Source of the DNA: Erigeron canadensis
Lineage: Eukaryota; Streptophyta; Magnoliopsida; Asterales; Asteraceae
DNA length: 64,000 nt
NCBI RefSeq assembly: GCF_010389155.1
Contig: NC_057766.1
Span: 248,001 to 312,000 of the forward strand
Direction of reading: 5' to 3'
The notes below the pieces were generated by a model, which was not told where the DNA came from, did no database searches, and worked only from the letters and a program-made list of their open reading frames with translations. Each line of letters starts with the position of its first letter. Position 1 is the first letter of the stretch. A program made the position numbers and the translations under genes. This document shows, one piece after another, positions 10,855-24,600 of the stretch.

Positions 10855-10932
10855 ATGAATATTACAAATTAGAAAATACGATTGCAAAATGAAATCAATA
10901 AAAAGGTTTTCATTTTGACACTCGGATTTCAA

Positions 10933-12560
10933 GAAAATTCTAAGAGACTGTAGATCATATAGCTAGAGCACCTAGAGTGGGATTTAAACTTTCAAAACTC
11001 AGAATGACTAAATTCAAACTTCTAACTAACATGAGTTGGATACAATTTATGGCTTTTATGTGTTTAAAAGTGAAAAATGATTTTCATGAACTTTAGTAAG
11101 TTGTAAGTTCCGACTTATCAAAGTCAAAATAATTAATGTGGGCAGTCAATTTAATGTGGTTTGATAGACATATCCTAAAAGCTTACTGGAAACTTTTAAA
11201 GGATAGCATGCTCAACATGGATTCTCACTTTCATAAGGGGCGTCCACGAGTAAAAAACTAAAAAATAGCTTCTAAAACAACCTCAGCTACCAGTGCATCA
11301 ACTAGGGGGCATTTGGAATTGTCTTTGAAAATTTGTGTAGCGTCCACTAGTTATAATCATCAGATTTGTAGATGAACGTAAGGATTTGCCACGAAAAAAT
11401 GTTCTTTTTGCCGCCTACTATCCCTAACTTTAAGCACCTCATTATCTGATTCTAATTTCTAAGCAGCAATAATCACTTCCAAAACGTAGATCCAGACACT
11501 GCCCTAAGTAACCCGATTCGGCCATTTTAAAAAAAGTTTTGGAGTTACAGAAAACTTTACGCTAAGAACTACACTCACCAAAAGATCAAATTGTAGACGT
11601 CAGTTTATACACCTTGCCAAACCATTGTAAGTTTGAGAATTAGATTTACTTGTAGCAAAGTTCATATAGATCTGCGTAAAATATAAACTGAGATTTGGTT
11701 CAAATAAAACTAAGATCAAACCTTCTGATCAGTCTAGTAAACATAAGATGGGGTAACATTATTTGTATAGCCTTATTTTAATGTTTAAACTGATCTTATT
11801 TCCTTCTATGATCAGAACATCTAACAGTCTCAACAATATAAAAAGTTAATATACAATTATACAATGTCAAGCTGCAGTAGAACATTATAACGTTATATCA
11901 AAGTTGATTAATTGACTGTGATCATCCTGTATCATATTAAGCACTTTTAAAATGCGCATCAGACAGTCAACAAGTTCAACACACGATAAAACGGGAGGCA
12001 CTACACCTGATACCAGCTCCACAGCCCTTTAAAAGAATCATTTCTTTTTTATTATTGAACTAGACAATTTGATGCATAGTCAAAGATTTCATTTTAGTAT
12101 TATAGATGAAGTACTATTGATAATTTTCATTTTGTCTATAAACGAATCCAGTTATTTCACTGGCCAACCCCCGGAAATTTGCTAGGCCAACCCCCGGTAC
12201 GTGGTGGTTTCATTAATTCAATATTTTCCTAATATAAATACTTTACACATTTTGATAAACAGCCAAAGAATATGTACAAAAAAAAAAAACAACACAAACA
12301 ACAATCCAAATCAAGTACACGGATAGTCAAATTTAAAAAACTCCAATACTAATAATAACACCCACATACAGTCCCAAATCAGGCCAAAATTTAAGTCAAA
12401 TGAATACTGTCGTTTTACACTGTATTTATTTTCCCTTCTAATCTAACAATAACAATGATCTTTATGAGTCAAAAAAACTAACAACTACATTCAATTATCT
12501 AAATTAAAATAAAAAAAATTCACATAGTTAAAAAACATTAATAAAAAAGAAGTGTATTAA
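10933..12560. other. Upstream region of the F-box/kelch gene, no gene recognised
   Basis: AT-rich DNA without recognisable coding sequence on either strand. It should hold the promoter and any missing first exon of the minus-strand F-box/kelch gene, but I could not find a segment encoding the expected N-terminus. Confidence 0.4.
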
Positions 12561-12627
12561 AACTTGAAAATCCAAGAATCATTAGGGGTGTGGTTTGACT
12601 ACCCAGAAAGAAAAAGTCACAGAAATA

Positions 12628-12785
12628 TTATATATATATATATATACAAGAAACAAAGTAAAAGTGAAGAAGAGAGGAGAAACCTCATCAAGTTCTTGAA
12701 GCCACAAAAAGAAAGTGTGTTTACGATTCAAGATTCTTCATTTGCACCAAAAAACACACATTCTCAGATCCAACTCTTTTCCCAG
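12628..12785 (+). promoter_or_regulatory. Possible orphan promoter and 5' leader exon
   Basis: A (TA)n tract at 12630-12648 reads like a TATA region. It is followed by a purine-rich then A/C-rich leader (GTGAAGAAGAGAGGAGAAAC..., ACCAAAAAACACACATTCTC) and ends TTTCCCAG/GTTTTTTT at 12785, a plausible splice donor. No coding exon was found downstream on the plus strand before the cyclophilin fragment. It may be the remnant of a promoter or pure coincidence. Confidence 0.25.
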
Positions 12786-12789
12786 GTTT

Positions 12790-13269
12790 TTTTAATTTAA
12801 TAAAAAACATATGGGGGAATTGATGTAGGGAGATAAATATATGTGAAAGCTTTTCTTTTTAGAGATATGATAATTAACAAATTGGTGATTGATTAGTTTA
12901 AAGGGTGTAATCAAGAAGGGGATACTTTAAATTTTCTATTTAAATTTCGTAATTATTACGGGTAAAGTAAAAGGCAGAAATAGAAAGAAAGTGATGTATA
13001 AGGTTGTCTACGTTTTAACCTCTTTATATATCGTTAATATATCGGAATTTAAAATTTATAAAAAATGGCATTGGACATTACTGTAATGTTTATTTTTAAA
13101 TCAGAATAAAACCTTTCAATTAACTCAAAGTTTTTAAAAACATGAAAAAAAAAGACTAGAGTTACATAAAAACCCTTTAAATATGTCTGGTATTAAAAAG
13201 AACAATTTCCAAATTGATGTACTAAAATAATTATGATTCTTATTTATTTACTAAATATATAAGTTGATA
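12790..13269. other. Non-coding AT-rich DNA
   Basis: Nothing recognised on either strand. Confidence 0.4.
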
Positions 13270-13271
13270 AC

Positions 13272-13552
13272 TAGCACGTTACTTGCGTAATGCGGCGATC
13301 GTCGTGACGACGACGATGACTGTGATGGTATATGAGGCGTCGAGTGATGTAGATAACTGATGTAAAGGTAAGTGATATAATTGGTTAGTGAAGATTTTTT
13401 AAAAGATAAAAGATTGATGGTGTAAATTAATCATTAATGTTAAGTAGGTAGTGTAGATGGAAATTATTTTAAAGGGTGTTAAGTGAAAATATTACATATT
13501 TTTCAACACATTCAAAAATAAAGTGTTATTTTTAATAATATAGTATAGATAT
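13272..13552 (-). mobile_element. Helitron-like short element, minus orientation
   Basis: On the minus strand it starts TCTATACTATATTATTA and ends ...CGCATTACGCAAGTAACGTGCTAG followed by T, a CTAG end consistent with the CTRR rule. The triplet-rich GTCGTGACGACGACGATGAC segment next to the tail is typical of the family. Confidence 0.6.
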
Positions 13553-14748
13553 ATAATTAGAGTGATTGACATGAATCGTTCTTATGGTTAACCTAAAAAA
13601 GTATGATTTCGTCTTTTAAGTTTAAAACTGTCTCATATCATCCTTCATTGATGAAAATGATCGAGTTTCATCCTTACTAAAAACGAACTTTAACTCAAAT
13701 CCATTAACTCCCTCACGTGCGACCCACTTGGGGGCATTTTTGAAACGACATGACATGATTTGAGAAAAATAAGATTTTTTTTATACCCAGTTGTGTCACA
13801 TGCTTATATGCATTTGTCACATTTTTTGAGTTAAAATCATAACATAAGCAAATATGTGTCACATGCAAAATTGCATGTGCCATATATTCTGACTTTCAAT
13901 TTCCAATGTGCCACATCCATAGTGTATGTGTTACACAAATGGCCCAAATCCGAACAAAACCTAATATGTATCACATGCCTTTTTTGTACGTGCCACGTAT
14001 TTGAGAGATTGCAACTGATGCGTCCATTTAAATTTGAGAGGCGAGAACATCCTAAAAAAGGGGTTCGTTTCAAGACTTTTAAGTCTATGGTGCATTAAGG
14101 GTGTGTTTACTAGGGTGAAATGAGAGGAGAAAAATGGAAATGAAATTATTTCCATTGTTTGGTTGGGTGAAATGATGGTAAGAAATATACACATGGAGAA
14201 TTTGATTTCTTTGAGAAATCCATTACATACAACTTCATTTCCTCCTAATTTGTAAGGAAATGAATTTCTCCACTTTTATACTACAAAACTAACAACCTAA
14301 TTTGTAAAGAAATGAATTTCTCCACTTTTATACTACAAAACTAACAAACACGGAGAATTTAATTTCTGTACCTATTTTAACATTTTGAACACATGGTATA
14401 AACTGAAACTCATGAATCACGATGTACCTATTTAATGATGATGTTAAGCAGTAATAATTAGCAAGTAAAGCCGACCACTTGTTATACTTTTCTTACTAAT
14501 TAATTGTTTATATAGATTTTTTGTTTTTATTTTTTGAAAATAAAAAAAAAAAATTGATTTTGTTAATTTCTCAGATGTATTTCTCTGTCATTACCAATCA
14601 AAAGAATCCATTGAATTTCTCAATCAATTTCATTTTTTCCAATTTCATTTCTCTCCTTATTTCATTTCTCTGAATTTAGATCCTTGTATCCTTTTACTTG
14701 TACAGAATACCCAAAATACCCCTCCTAAATGTATACAAAAATGTAGTC
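13553..14748. other. Repeat-rich intergenic DNA
   Basis: 13780-14005 contains several copies of a TGTCACATGC / GCATGTGCCA motif pair spaced 30-70 bp apart (a degenerate palindromic repeat). 14244-14347 is a clean two-copy tandem duplication with a 52 bp period (CCTAATTTGTAAGGAAATGA ... ACTACAAAACTAACAA). 14100-14690 has GAAATGAGAGGAGAAAAATG at the left and a similar sequence in opposite orientation at the right (CTCTCCTTATTTCATTTCTC), which may be a degraded inverted-repeat element. No gene. Confidence 0.4.
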
Positions 14749-14749
14749 A

Positions 14750-15284
14750 GATCCAACTTACAACATCAATGTGATCGGTGATATAAAGCAGATGCTAAAG
14801 GAGCGTAAGACAGAAAAGGGCCGAGAACTTGCATTACATGGAGCCATGGAGGTGGTGGAGAGGAGACAAGGCACATGATGTAAGGGCTGCTCGAGCGTAT
14901 TCATGATTACACGAAATTAGATGGTAAAGTAAAAGCCCAACAGGCTTTTAGTATCGTTGATGCTGCATCTGCTTCTGTGCATGGAAGAATTGAAGTTTTC
15001 TTTTCTTCCATCATTCTATCTTATAACATAAAGTGATAAATCCATGAACTTGGTACAAACCATTCTCTTTTTATTTTTTTTTTCAGGTAAAGAGTGGTCT
15101 ATAATCTATATCATATGATCCAGTTACAAAAAATGAGTTTAAATATGTGAAAGTTGAAAAAAACACAACGAAAAAGGGTTATGTTCAGCGGCATACTACG
15201 TACCCATGGTGATATAAACATCGAACTACATTGCGATATAGCTCCAAGAGCATGTGAGAGCTTCATCACTCTCTGTGAAGGTCA
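14750..15284 (+). pseudogene. PUB49: Fragment of a U-box cyclophilin (PUB49/CYP65-type peptidyl-prolyl isomerase)
   Basis: Two exon remnants are readable. 14750-14988 translates to DPTYNINVIGDIKQMLKE, GRELALHGAMEVVERRQGT and, after a frameshift, HDVRAARAYS and KVKAQQAFSIVDAASASVHG. 15092-15284 translates to YDPVTKNEFKYVKVEKN, KKGYVQRHTT, then HGDINIELHCDIAPRACESF and ITLCEG. The second part is the start of a cyclophilin domain and the first part the linker that precedes it in nuclear U-box cyclophilins (human PPIL2, Arabidopsis PUB49). It is broken by frameshifts (near 14875 and 15200) and a TGA (14911), and lacks the U-box and most of the isomerase domain. An intron-like gap with a TTTTTTTTTTTTCAG acceptor is retained, and the right end falls at a natural GAAG/GTCAC exon border, so it derives from genomic DNA, not from a spliced mRNA. 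Confidence 0.8.
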
Positions 15285-15663
15285 CTAGCTTTCCACATTA
15301 AACTTATGTATTCTGAATAATGAATTTTCCTTCGGCAATCAGCAATAATGAGTTTGTGAGGGATAGCAATTACAGCCAATTAACTAAAATAACCTGTTCA
15401 ATATATATTATATTTTAAACGGAATATAACCATATATTTTAAAATAAAGCAATCGGAAAATAGGTCATCTAGTCAACACTATATCAAAGAGACACAGTAA
15501 ACTTTTCACGAAATGGAATCAAAGTTGAAGCAAATTATACAAACACAGCTATCAAACCGATAGGATAAACAAAATTCACAAGGAATAGCTGCACTCCCCC
15601 AAATCACCCTCCATGGATAAAAATACAAAATCCCCTATATAACAACATATCACCAAACACCAA
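15285..15663. other. Short spacer and presumed 3' UTR of EH1
   Basis: AT-rich; the part next to 15664 lies just downstream of the EH1 stop on the minus strand and should contain its 3' UTR and poly(A) signal. Confidence 0.4.
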
Positions 15664-18600
15664 CTAGAATCCCCATTTATCAGATTCATTTTTCCCTGTT
15701 TGGCTCTCAGATGACACCTTAAATGGTCCACTTGAACCGAATGGGTCTGAGTCATCAAACGAGTAGGCTTGACCATGATCAAATCCCACATTGCTACTCA
15801 TAGAATCAAACCTTGCAAAATTACGGTCTTGTGTGGTGCTACTCATTGAGTCAAACCTTGAGAAGCTATTGTCCTGTGTCGTGCTGCTCATAGAATCAAA
15901 TCTCGAGAAAGCTTCTTGTTTGGGAGAACCACGGTCAGTGGCACTAAAAGAGTCGTACCTCGAAAGATTATCAAAGAAAGAATTCTCTGCTCCTCCCACA
16001 CTGTATCGTGGTGAGGTGGCAGCTCTAGAAGCTGGTGAGCCAGGGACTGAATCATCAAACCCAAATGGAGTTTTCTTTTGAAAAAAACTATTGGCCTGGG
16101 GGGAATCACTTCTCCTTGGACTGGCGGTAAAGCTATTGGAGTCAAATAAATAACTCTCTCCATGCTTCTCATGATCAGCATCCTGTGAAAGATTATAAAG
16201 TTGTATACGTCATTCAAGGCTGCTATCAGGTAAAATAAAAAGCATTAAAAGCTGCTAGAATAGATTCTAACTACAAAAAAAAAAAAAAACAACGAACCTA
16301 GGGGTGGGAAACACTCACTCCTTAGTCCTCACAAACAAAATTGAAGAAAGAACATAGGATTGGCAATTTCAGTTCGGTTCTGGAATCTAGACAAACCCAC
16401 CCAAGCATGTCTTCAGTTCATGGTCCAGTTTAAGACCAGCAATATATAGCGGCTTTATATAAAAATGACTCGTCCAATTTAAAAAGCTGTTCTGAAACAA
16501 ATTTTCACCTTATTGTGTTTATTCAAAAATGACTCATCCAGTTTATCATGTGCTGGAACATATGTAGTACTTTGTTTCCGTCTTAAATTATAAGACTCCT
16601 AATGCTTTCCACCACTATGCTAATCTATATGTTCATCCATTAGATGTAATGAGAAGATATAAAATATTAACACACCTTAGTGGTCTCGCTATTGAAGCCC
16701 CACACTGAATCTACATCATCATTGTTGTCAAAAGTACCCCATCCTTGGTCGTCAAAGTTCCTATTCAAAGAATACAAAGTGACAAACTTAGTCTTCAATA
16801 CAAAGGGGGAAAAAAAGAAAAACAGAACAGTTTATAAGCTATGCATGTTTAGTAAGTTTCAGTAATACCGGACCTGTCCACGTATTGAACATATTACAAC
16901 CAGTGACGTAAAAAATAACTTGGATAATGAAAGATCAAAGTATCAAACCATAAACTGAATCCACTAAGTACCTTTCTGTATCTGCATCAAAGCTATTCCC
17001 AAAATGGCTAAATGAATCCTCCTTGGTTGGACTTTCAAATACTTTTTGTGTTGTCGGACTATCTGCTGGACTTTTTGCCGATTCATCTTCGCTAAATGCA
17101 TATGCTGATTCACTCTCAAAAGGCTTCTCAGAGTTCCCGTCAGCATTTGAATATGAACCATGAGAAATGCCATCCATCGGAGACGAATTTTCAGCCTGAG
17201 ATGTGGATTTGCCATTTGCAGACACCCCAACATCATATTGAGGTCCTGTAACACAAGTATGTTAACACTCAATGTAAATACGGTGATGCAAGTAAGATGA
17301 GAATGCTAATTGTAGGTGGCAAAAAGTCAGGTTAGGTAGCAGTTTATATGGGTTTGGGTCAAAAAGGACCAGGTTAGGTTGGCCCACTAGCACTTGCTTA
17401 AATTTGTAAATAATTAATGTATTAAAACTTTCGTGGTTTTCATCCCTCTAAGTTAATTTTAGTGGATTTTGTCGTTCATCTTTACCTTTTTAGCACCTTA
17501 CATCAAACACAAAAATGTGCAAACCTTTTTAGCATCTTACATCCCTCAAAAGGATGTAATCCACTAAAAAAGTTAAGATGAAGGACGAAATCCACTAAAA
17601 ATAAGTTAGAGGGATAAAAACCACAAAAATGTGTGAACCACGGGGATGACTTGTTCAATTAACTCTAAATAAAAATAGAAACCTGATGCTTTTAGATAAG
17701 TGATTTAGGAGGCTATAAGCCATTGTGGATCCCCTAAGCTTTTTATCTAAGGTGTGATGTGTTTATCATCATTCATCAGCCCCGTCGACAATCACCCATG
17801 ATTATTGATGAAATTATTTCAGTACACCTCGGGATACTTTCAAATATTCCACCTAAATTTTTTTTTTGACAAATCTTTTAAATTAAACACTAAAGCATTG
17901 TGGTTTGGATCAGTGGTAAACATGACAGAGGTCAAGGGTTCAATCCTCATCCTATGCAAAAGGCCGGAGGTCCTTTTCTACCATTTAGGTAGAATCTGGA
18001 TGCAGCCTCTCTACCTTGGTAGGGGTAAGGCTCTGTCTACATCATAACCTCCCCCATACACCGTCAAGGTATTGAGGCTCGAAACCCACCAGAAGGCAGC
18101 AGTGAGCAGTTTCTTTCTTTCTTTCTTTTTTAATTTAAACACTAGGCCAGTCTGAGCTAGCAAATAACACACATTGATCCTTTGTTTCGGTAAGAGCCGC
18201 TTCCTAAACATGGTAACTCAGATAGAAAGAATGCCAAACCTTCATCTTCGAATTTATCCCAATCCTCGTCCCACACTGCAGATATTTCTGGAACTCCAGG
18301 CTGCCAACCTTCACAAACAAAGTTGTCAAACCACAGGGCAAAATTATTGATCAATACATACTACTGTAAGTACATTTTTAATTGGATATCCTGATAACGT
18401 TATATGAAAGATGATACCTTGTGGAAGCTCAATAACTGCAGTTGACTTGACATTGATTCCATGCTTCTTGCAACGTTCCGTTAAGGCCTTCAGTAGTTCC
18501 TCAAGATCTGATTGTATACGATCAGCGCGAACCTAGAGCCACAGATATGTCTATCATAAACAAAGCATTCACACGTGGGAGTGGGGGAAGGAGGAACAGA

Positions 18601-21600
18601 AGTAGTTGAGCTTACTTGAAGGATGCCATCAGCACTGCCACCCTGTTCCATTTTTACGAGGGCCTGATTCAACTCCATTTTCCTCTCCTATGATGGTCAA
18701 ACAATAATTTTAATTAACCAAAAAGAAGGATGATATATATTACATGTTAAAGTTAATGTGCTTCATGTCCTGACTGATGGGACTAAAAAGCTGATATTAC
18801 ACCTGTAACAGAATATATTACTGACCTTAACTACACTGCAAGTTCATATACGGACCATGTGCAGTAGAAAATGATGATACATTGCTATTTATTAGGCCAT
18901 TTAACATTTTAAGTGTGTACTGAAATACCGAATTGTTTAAACATATATACGACAAACATGATTAGAAATATATACTTGCCTTGAATCTTAATACCCCATG
19001 CATCGTAGGCACGTAGCTTTAATTTTATGTTTTCTTAACATGTTTGTCGTATCATTATGTGACATATGTCCTTATGTAACAATATTTAAAATAATGATGT
19101 GTGTATGTGATTACTCTTGTAATTAGTGTATCGAGGAGATCGAAATTTTGCTTATATAAAATTATAAACATATGATGCATGTATGTTTATATAATAGAAG
19201 ATTAAAATCGAGAAAATATTATGTTATGAATATTATAAGTAACAGATTATATTTGACAGTATTATGATTTATGGTGGGAGACTCTCCTACATTATAAGAA
19301 AGGACACTGAACCATGTATATGAAAATATATTTTAAACATATTCATTATTAAAATAATTAATTCTGGTGTTTAATTTTCTTAAGATATATACAAGGAAGG
19401 AAACCTTATAATATCTAATGAAATAAATAAAACTTAATATAAAATAAGATTACTTGATAGGTATAACATAATTGAAACTAGAATAATTCATTTATAAACC
19501 AAAGGGACATGTCACTCAAAGGAAGCACTACGTGTCGCACAAAGAATGCATGTTTTAACCCAAACCCATTCTGATAACCCTACCCAGCCATTTCATATTC
19601 CATTAAGTCTTAATGTCTTCTATGGTGCCAGCGTAACCACAATGAGAATGGACTAACATGAGTAGATAAAAATGTGGCTCAAAACATGGTGACCAAAATA
19701 TGGTGGTAAATTGTTTCAAAATTCACAGAGAAATCGTAAAAGGTATTCACAATTGCTTAAATGGTCAACCAATAAGCACCAATCGCAAAACTGAGAAGAG
19801 TTTGCTATCAAGTACAGTGGTAGTTGTATCAACCTTGTGAACAACTTTCAGTAAATACACAGGTCCAGATATGTATTCTTGTATCTCAGATAACATGGAA
19901 GAACATTCTACCTGAATATCACGAAAAGATGCCTCCTCAATAGTTAACTTAGAGGCTACTTCGGCCACCTGCTTGTACTTCTCTTCATATTTCTTGGCAA
20001 GGAACTCTGCCTGAAATAAAAGGGTCAATGTCTGATAACAAGAAAACAGAAAACCAAAAGATAGAAATAAGACAATGGTAACTAATTTCAAGAATACCTC
20101 GCGTTTATCGGCTATAGCACGTTCTGTAATCTCATTAAGGCGGTTATCGCATCTGCTTTTGTATAACACCTGATAGAAGAAAAAACAATGGAGGGAAGAA
20201 CATTTGGTTACTCATCTTTATAATTGCAAAGGAGGAAGCTCTCACATCTTAAATGTACTCAGTACATAGGGAATCAACTTGAACTCAATAGCATATAACA
20301 AATATATATGCATGGTAACACAAAAGTATCAGTAAAGAATGGGTACTTACAAGATCTTGCATTTTATTCCTGAAGAACGTCATCTTTTCTCTAGAATCCA
20401 GAATCACTTTCTTATCTTCAACCTTTCAACACAAGCACAAACCAAGTAATAGTGAACATTCAATGCATATGGAAAACGTGTCATAAATATTAAATAGAAC
20501 TTCTAAGGGAATGGTTCAACTAGATCCAAATAATTTTCAAAGCATATAAACCGTTGACTTCCTGACCCCCCCCCCCCCCCTTTTTTTTTTCTTTTCCCCC
20601 TTTACCAAAAGTAAATATCAAAGTGATTGATTTATAACAAGCCAAGGAGCCCAAATATAATGCAGATAGAACATTCTTCTGAATGTAATATTTCAAAATC
20701 TTATATAGAAGAAAGGGTCTACCGTATTTTCTGTTTCAGCTGTCTCTCGAGAAACTGAATGAGAAGTAGTTTGATCACCATTACTGAGGTGATTTGCATT
20801 AGAAGTCTCCATGGAGGGTACAGGTCCTTTCTGCTGAGTATAGTGCATTGGTTGGGGACCAGGCATGGGTGGCCTCAAACCACCATGCGGCATCAGTTGA
20901 ACACCAGCCATCCCTTGCTGTTGGGGTACAGGGCCTAAAGACGAACAGATTCAGTAATATACAAACAGCTCAACTGCCCCAATCAGTTATGGCTATCCCC
21001 TAGTGCTTCAACTAGCAACTATTATATGAATAAAATTGTGTACAAGGTTAAGCCGGGAATTAATTAACTTATCTTTATCAACTAACTTTTTCCACTTTCA
21101 AGGAATCTGTATCATCCTATTTTCAATGGTTTTCATATGATCGACTTTTTATTTTGAATAGTTGTATCAATGAAACCGTGAAGTCATATGAAAGAGTTGC
21201 TGTATCGAGAGATAAAGGTGGACCAGGACTTGGCCAACTTCTTGCTTAATTCAATTGAATATGATTAGACCGTTCAGCACTCCCTAACCCGGGCAGATTA
21301 TAACCAGTTAATGGCCCAGATATTTAGGCCCATGACCCCATTTAGGCTCATGGCCACATGAGTAAGTTCTTTAGTTGGAGAGAAAGGGATGAAAGGCTGG
21401 TTTTTTTCCTTTCAATTATACCCTTTTATGTAAATATGTAATAACTGATCAGTGTGAAGTTTTTGAATATGGTACATTTGCCATTATCTATACTCCTTTA
21501 TAAAAAATTATCACATCCCTCATTTTTAGAAATAGTTACATACGGAATTACTAAATTACCCTAAATAAAAACCCACTATAGAAAGAGTTTTTATAAAATA

Positions 21601-24600
21601 CTAAATTTGCCCTTAATGAATTAATTTACACTATAAACCTCTATTTTAATAATTAACACTCTAAGCTCTTATTTTTTAAAAATTTCCACTATCACAATTA
21701 TATCAACCTACACCACTTGACACCGTCACCACCACCAATAGTACCACCACCAACACCACTAGACCGCCTTCCTCACCACCGCCGCCGCATTGCGCGGGTA
21801 CCATGCTCGTAAAAGCTTATAAATCCTTTTTGTTCCAATTTTCTCTTACTCGTTCCAAAAAGCTTTTAAAGTTGGAGAGAATTTTCTGTGAGGATAACTC
21901 ATGAACCTGTAATTAACTCAAGAACACCTTTTTTATACTGTTTCCATCCCTTTCTATATAAAAAAAAAACGAGAGTAAGTACCCGCGCGTTGCGGCGGTG
22001 AGATGGTGGGGTGATAGGTCATAAAGTGTGATAGCCAAATGTCTTAACCATACGGGTTCCGCCCTCGGATTTAAAAATTCGTAGAAAGTATATCGAATGA
22101 CATCTTTAATGAAAGAGCATGAAATTTTAATAACACCCATATAATTTTTATAATTTATCGATGTACGGTTTGTGAGATAAAAGATTTTGAATGAATTGGA
22201 GGAATAAATGATTTATGGATGAGAGAGAAAAAAGATGATTGGTTGAGATTTGAGGAGAGAGAAAGGGTGTTTGGTAATATAGAATTTATAGAAGGGGCAT
22301 TTTGGGGAAGTAAATGTTGAAACTTACAATGTTAGACAGGGGAATCTGCTTTATAATATAGTATATATGAAAATAAAACTAGAAGCTAATACGTAAATGG
22401 CCCCTGTGTCATACCCAATCATTCAAGTTGAGTCCCTACTAATCCTACATGAATAATCCTTGTCACGCCGCTTTTGTTATAACATGAGTCCTTATTGACC
22501 TAAAATGTCTATAATACCATTAATAATTTATGATTAAGTTTTCTTTTGATCTTTTATAGTATTTTAGTTAATATAACTTTCATCTCTTAAACCTTTCCCT
22601 CCTCAGTTCTTTAATCTCTTCTCTTTTCAGATAAATTGACCTTGACCGACACGGGGAAAAACAATAAACCACCATTGGCTCAATTCTCCTTCACCTCGTT
22701 CTAGATCCACCAAACCACCATCACCGTTATCTTATTCTCCGCCATCTCGTGTTCAGATTCGGCCAACCACAATCCCCACCATCACCAGCCACCATCACAC
22801 ACCCTAGTTTTCTCCACCTGCAGCTAACCTAATGGTTTGATTTGGTGTGAACCCATTTGCGTGTATGTATAAGTCTACGTATATTTATGTGATGTCAGTT
22901 TGACTTGGTTTTACTTAGATTTTAGTTAGATATAGAACTTTGGCTTTAGTTTTGGTTTTAGTTTGGTTTTGATTGACTTGATGTATAAAAGAGTTTATGT
23001 AATTAGGAAAAAAATAAATTGATTTGATTTGGGTGAGAGTTATTTTCTAGATACATGCAGGTTTTGTTAGATTTGATTTGCGTAGTTGCAAACTTGCAAT
23101 GAGTAAGTGAGTAACCAGAATATTTGTTGAATGTTGCCGGCATATTTGTTGAAGATTGCCAGATTCATAGAAGAAAAAGTTAAGTGAAAGAAGAGGTTAT
23201 TAAAAGAACCAATTAACTTATGCAAAGTGGAAAAGCACAAATATAAATAGATTAATATAAATCAAAAATAAAATACAGCTACAAACAATAAATATTTAGG
23301 GTAGTTTGGTAATTTCAAGTAGACATTGGATTGTGTATGTAACAATACACGAGATATTGGACTAGTGGTGTAACGAATGGAGTGTTCCAGTGGCTATTCA
23401 TGTAAGATTTTGAAATAGGAACTGAACTTGACGAATCATGTATAACACAGGGACCATTTAATTAACTCAAAAACTAGAGAACACAGTTTAACTCAATAAC
23501 TGTTTCTGTGTCTCTTCAAGTTGTATTGAAATAGTATAGTACAGTATCAACTATCAAATTCTAAATGCTTGATTCACATAGTTTACAGATATCACAATAT
23601 GGTAATGAGATATTAATATAATATTAAGAATGGCAAAATAGAGTTAAAGGATTACCAGGAGTAGCTCCCCAACCAGCAGTTCTATAAGATGGATTCGGTG
23701 GGCCCGTAAGAGACAACAGAGTTTCATCAAGTAAGACATTACTAGGAAGCGTTGGTGGAAGATTCTGGCCTTCTCTGTACCGCTCCATCAGATAAAGAGC
23801 AATGCAGAACTCCCTCAAGGAAAGCATACTATCATTATCTTGGTCAGACAAATCCCAAACCTGTTTCAAAATTTCTATGAAAGAACAAAAGAATATTACA
23901 AAATGATTTAAAAGATAACTTCTTAAAAGATGCATGTTACCGCAAAAATAAATCATCATAAAAGAAAGACCTGGATCAAACATCAAGGCCCAAAACAATG
24001 AAAATAGTAAATCGGGGAAGAGTATATACCTCTTGGTAGTCTCCAACTCAGAAATAAACTGCGTGCCTGTTCACCAGTTATCTTCCCATCTCTATCAGAG
24101 TCAACCTCCATAAAAACTTTCATATACTTGTTAACACCAGCCCGTGTCATTTTCGGCCACTGAGGTTGTGACAGATTGGGAGCTTGTGATTTAGGCTCAA
24201 CTGAAAATCCAGATGATCCAAATGTATTATTTTGAGGTGGGCCCTGTTGACTGGGTCTTGGAGCAGAGGGTCCTGCTGACTGTACCAGACCCCCAGTGGG
24301 CTGCCTTGTAAATGCATTCAATGCACCAAGTGGGTCGATCTTAACTGGAGCCTGGTGCTCAGAAGTTGGAGGAGCAATGGCAGCAGAAGCAGGTGGATTG
24401 CTTGCAGGATTAGTTGGCATTGGTGATGAGGATGGTTTGGATAAAGTTGGGGAAGCAGAAAATACGTCACCTCCAAACATATGGTCAGAAACAACACCAT
24501 TTCCTCCAACCGATGCTCTAGGAGTTGCAAAAGATGAGGATACTCCAGAACCTGCCAGACCACCACTTGATGGGAAGTTAGGACGGCCAACACCCTGTGG

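Noticed and set aside
15791..16081. Plus-strand open frame with LLIESNL repeats
   Set aside because: Antisense shadow of the repeated FDSMSS exon of EH1.
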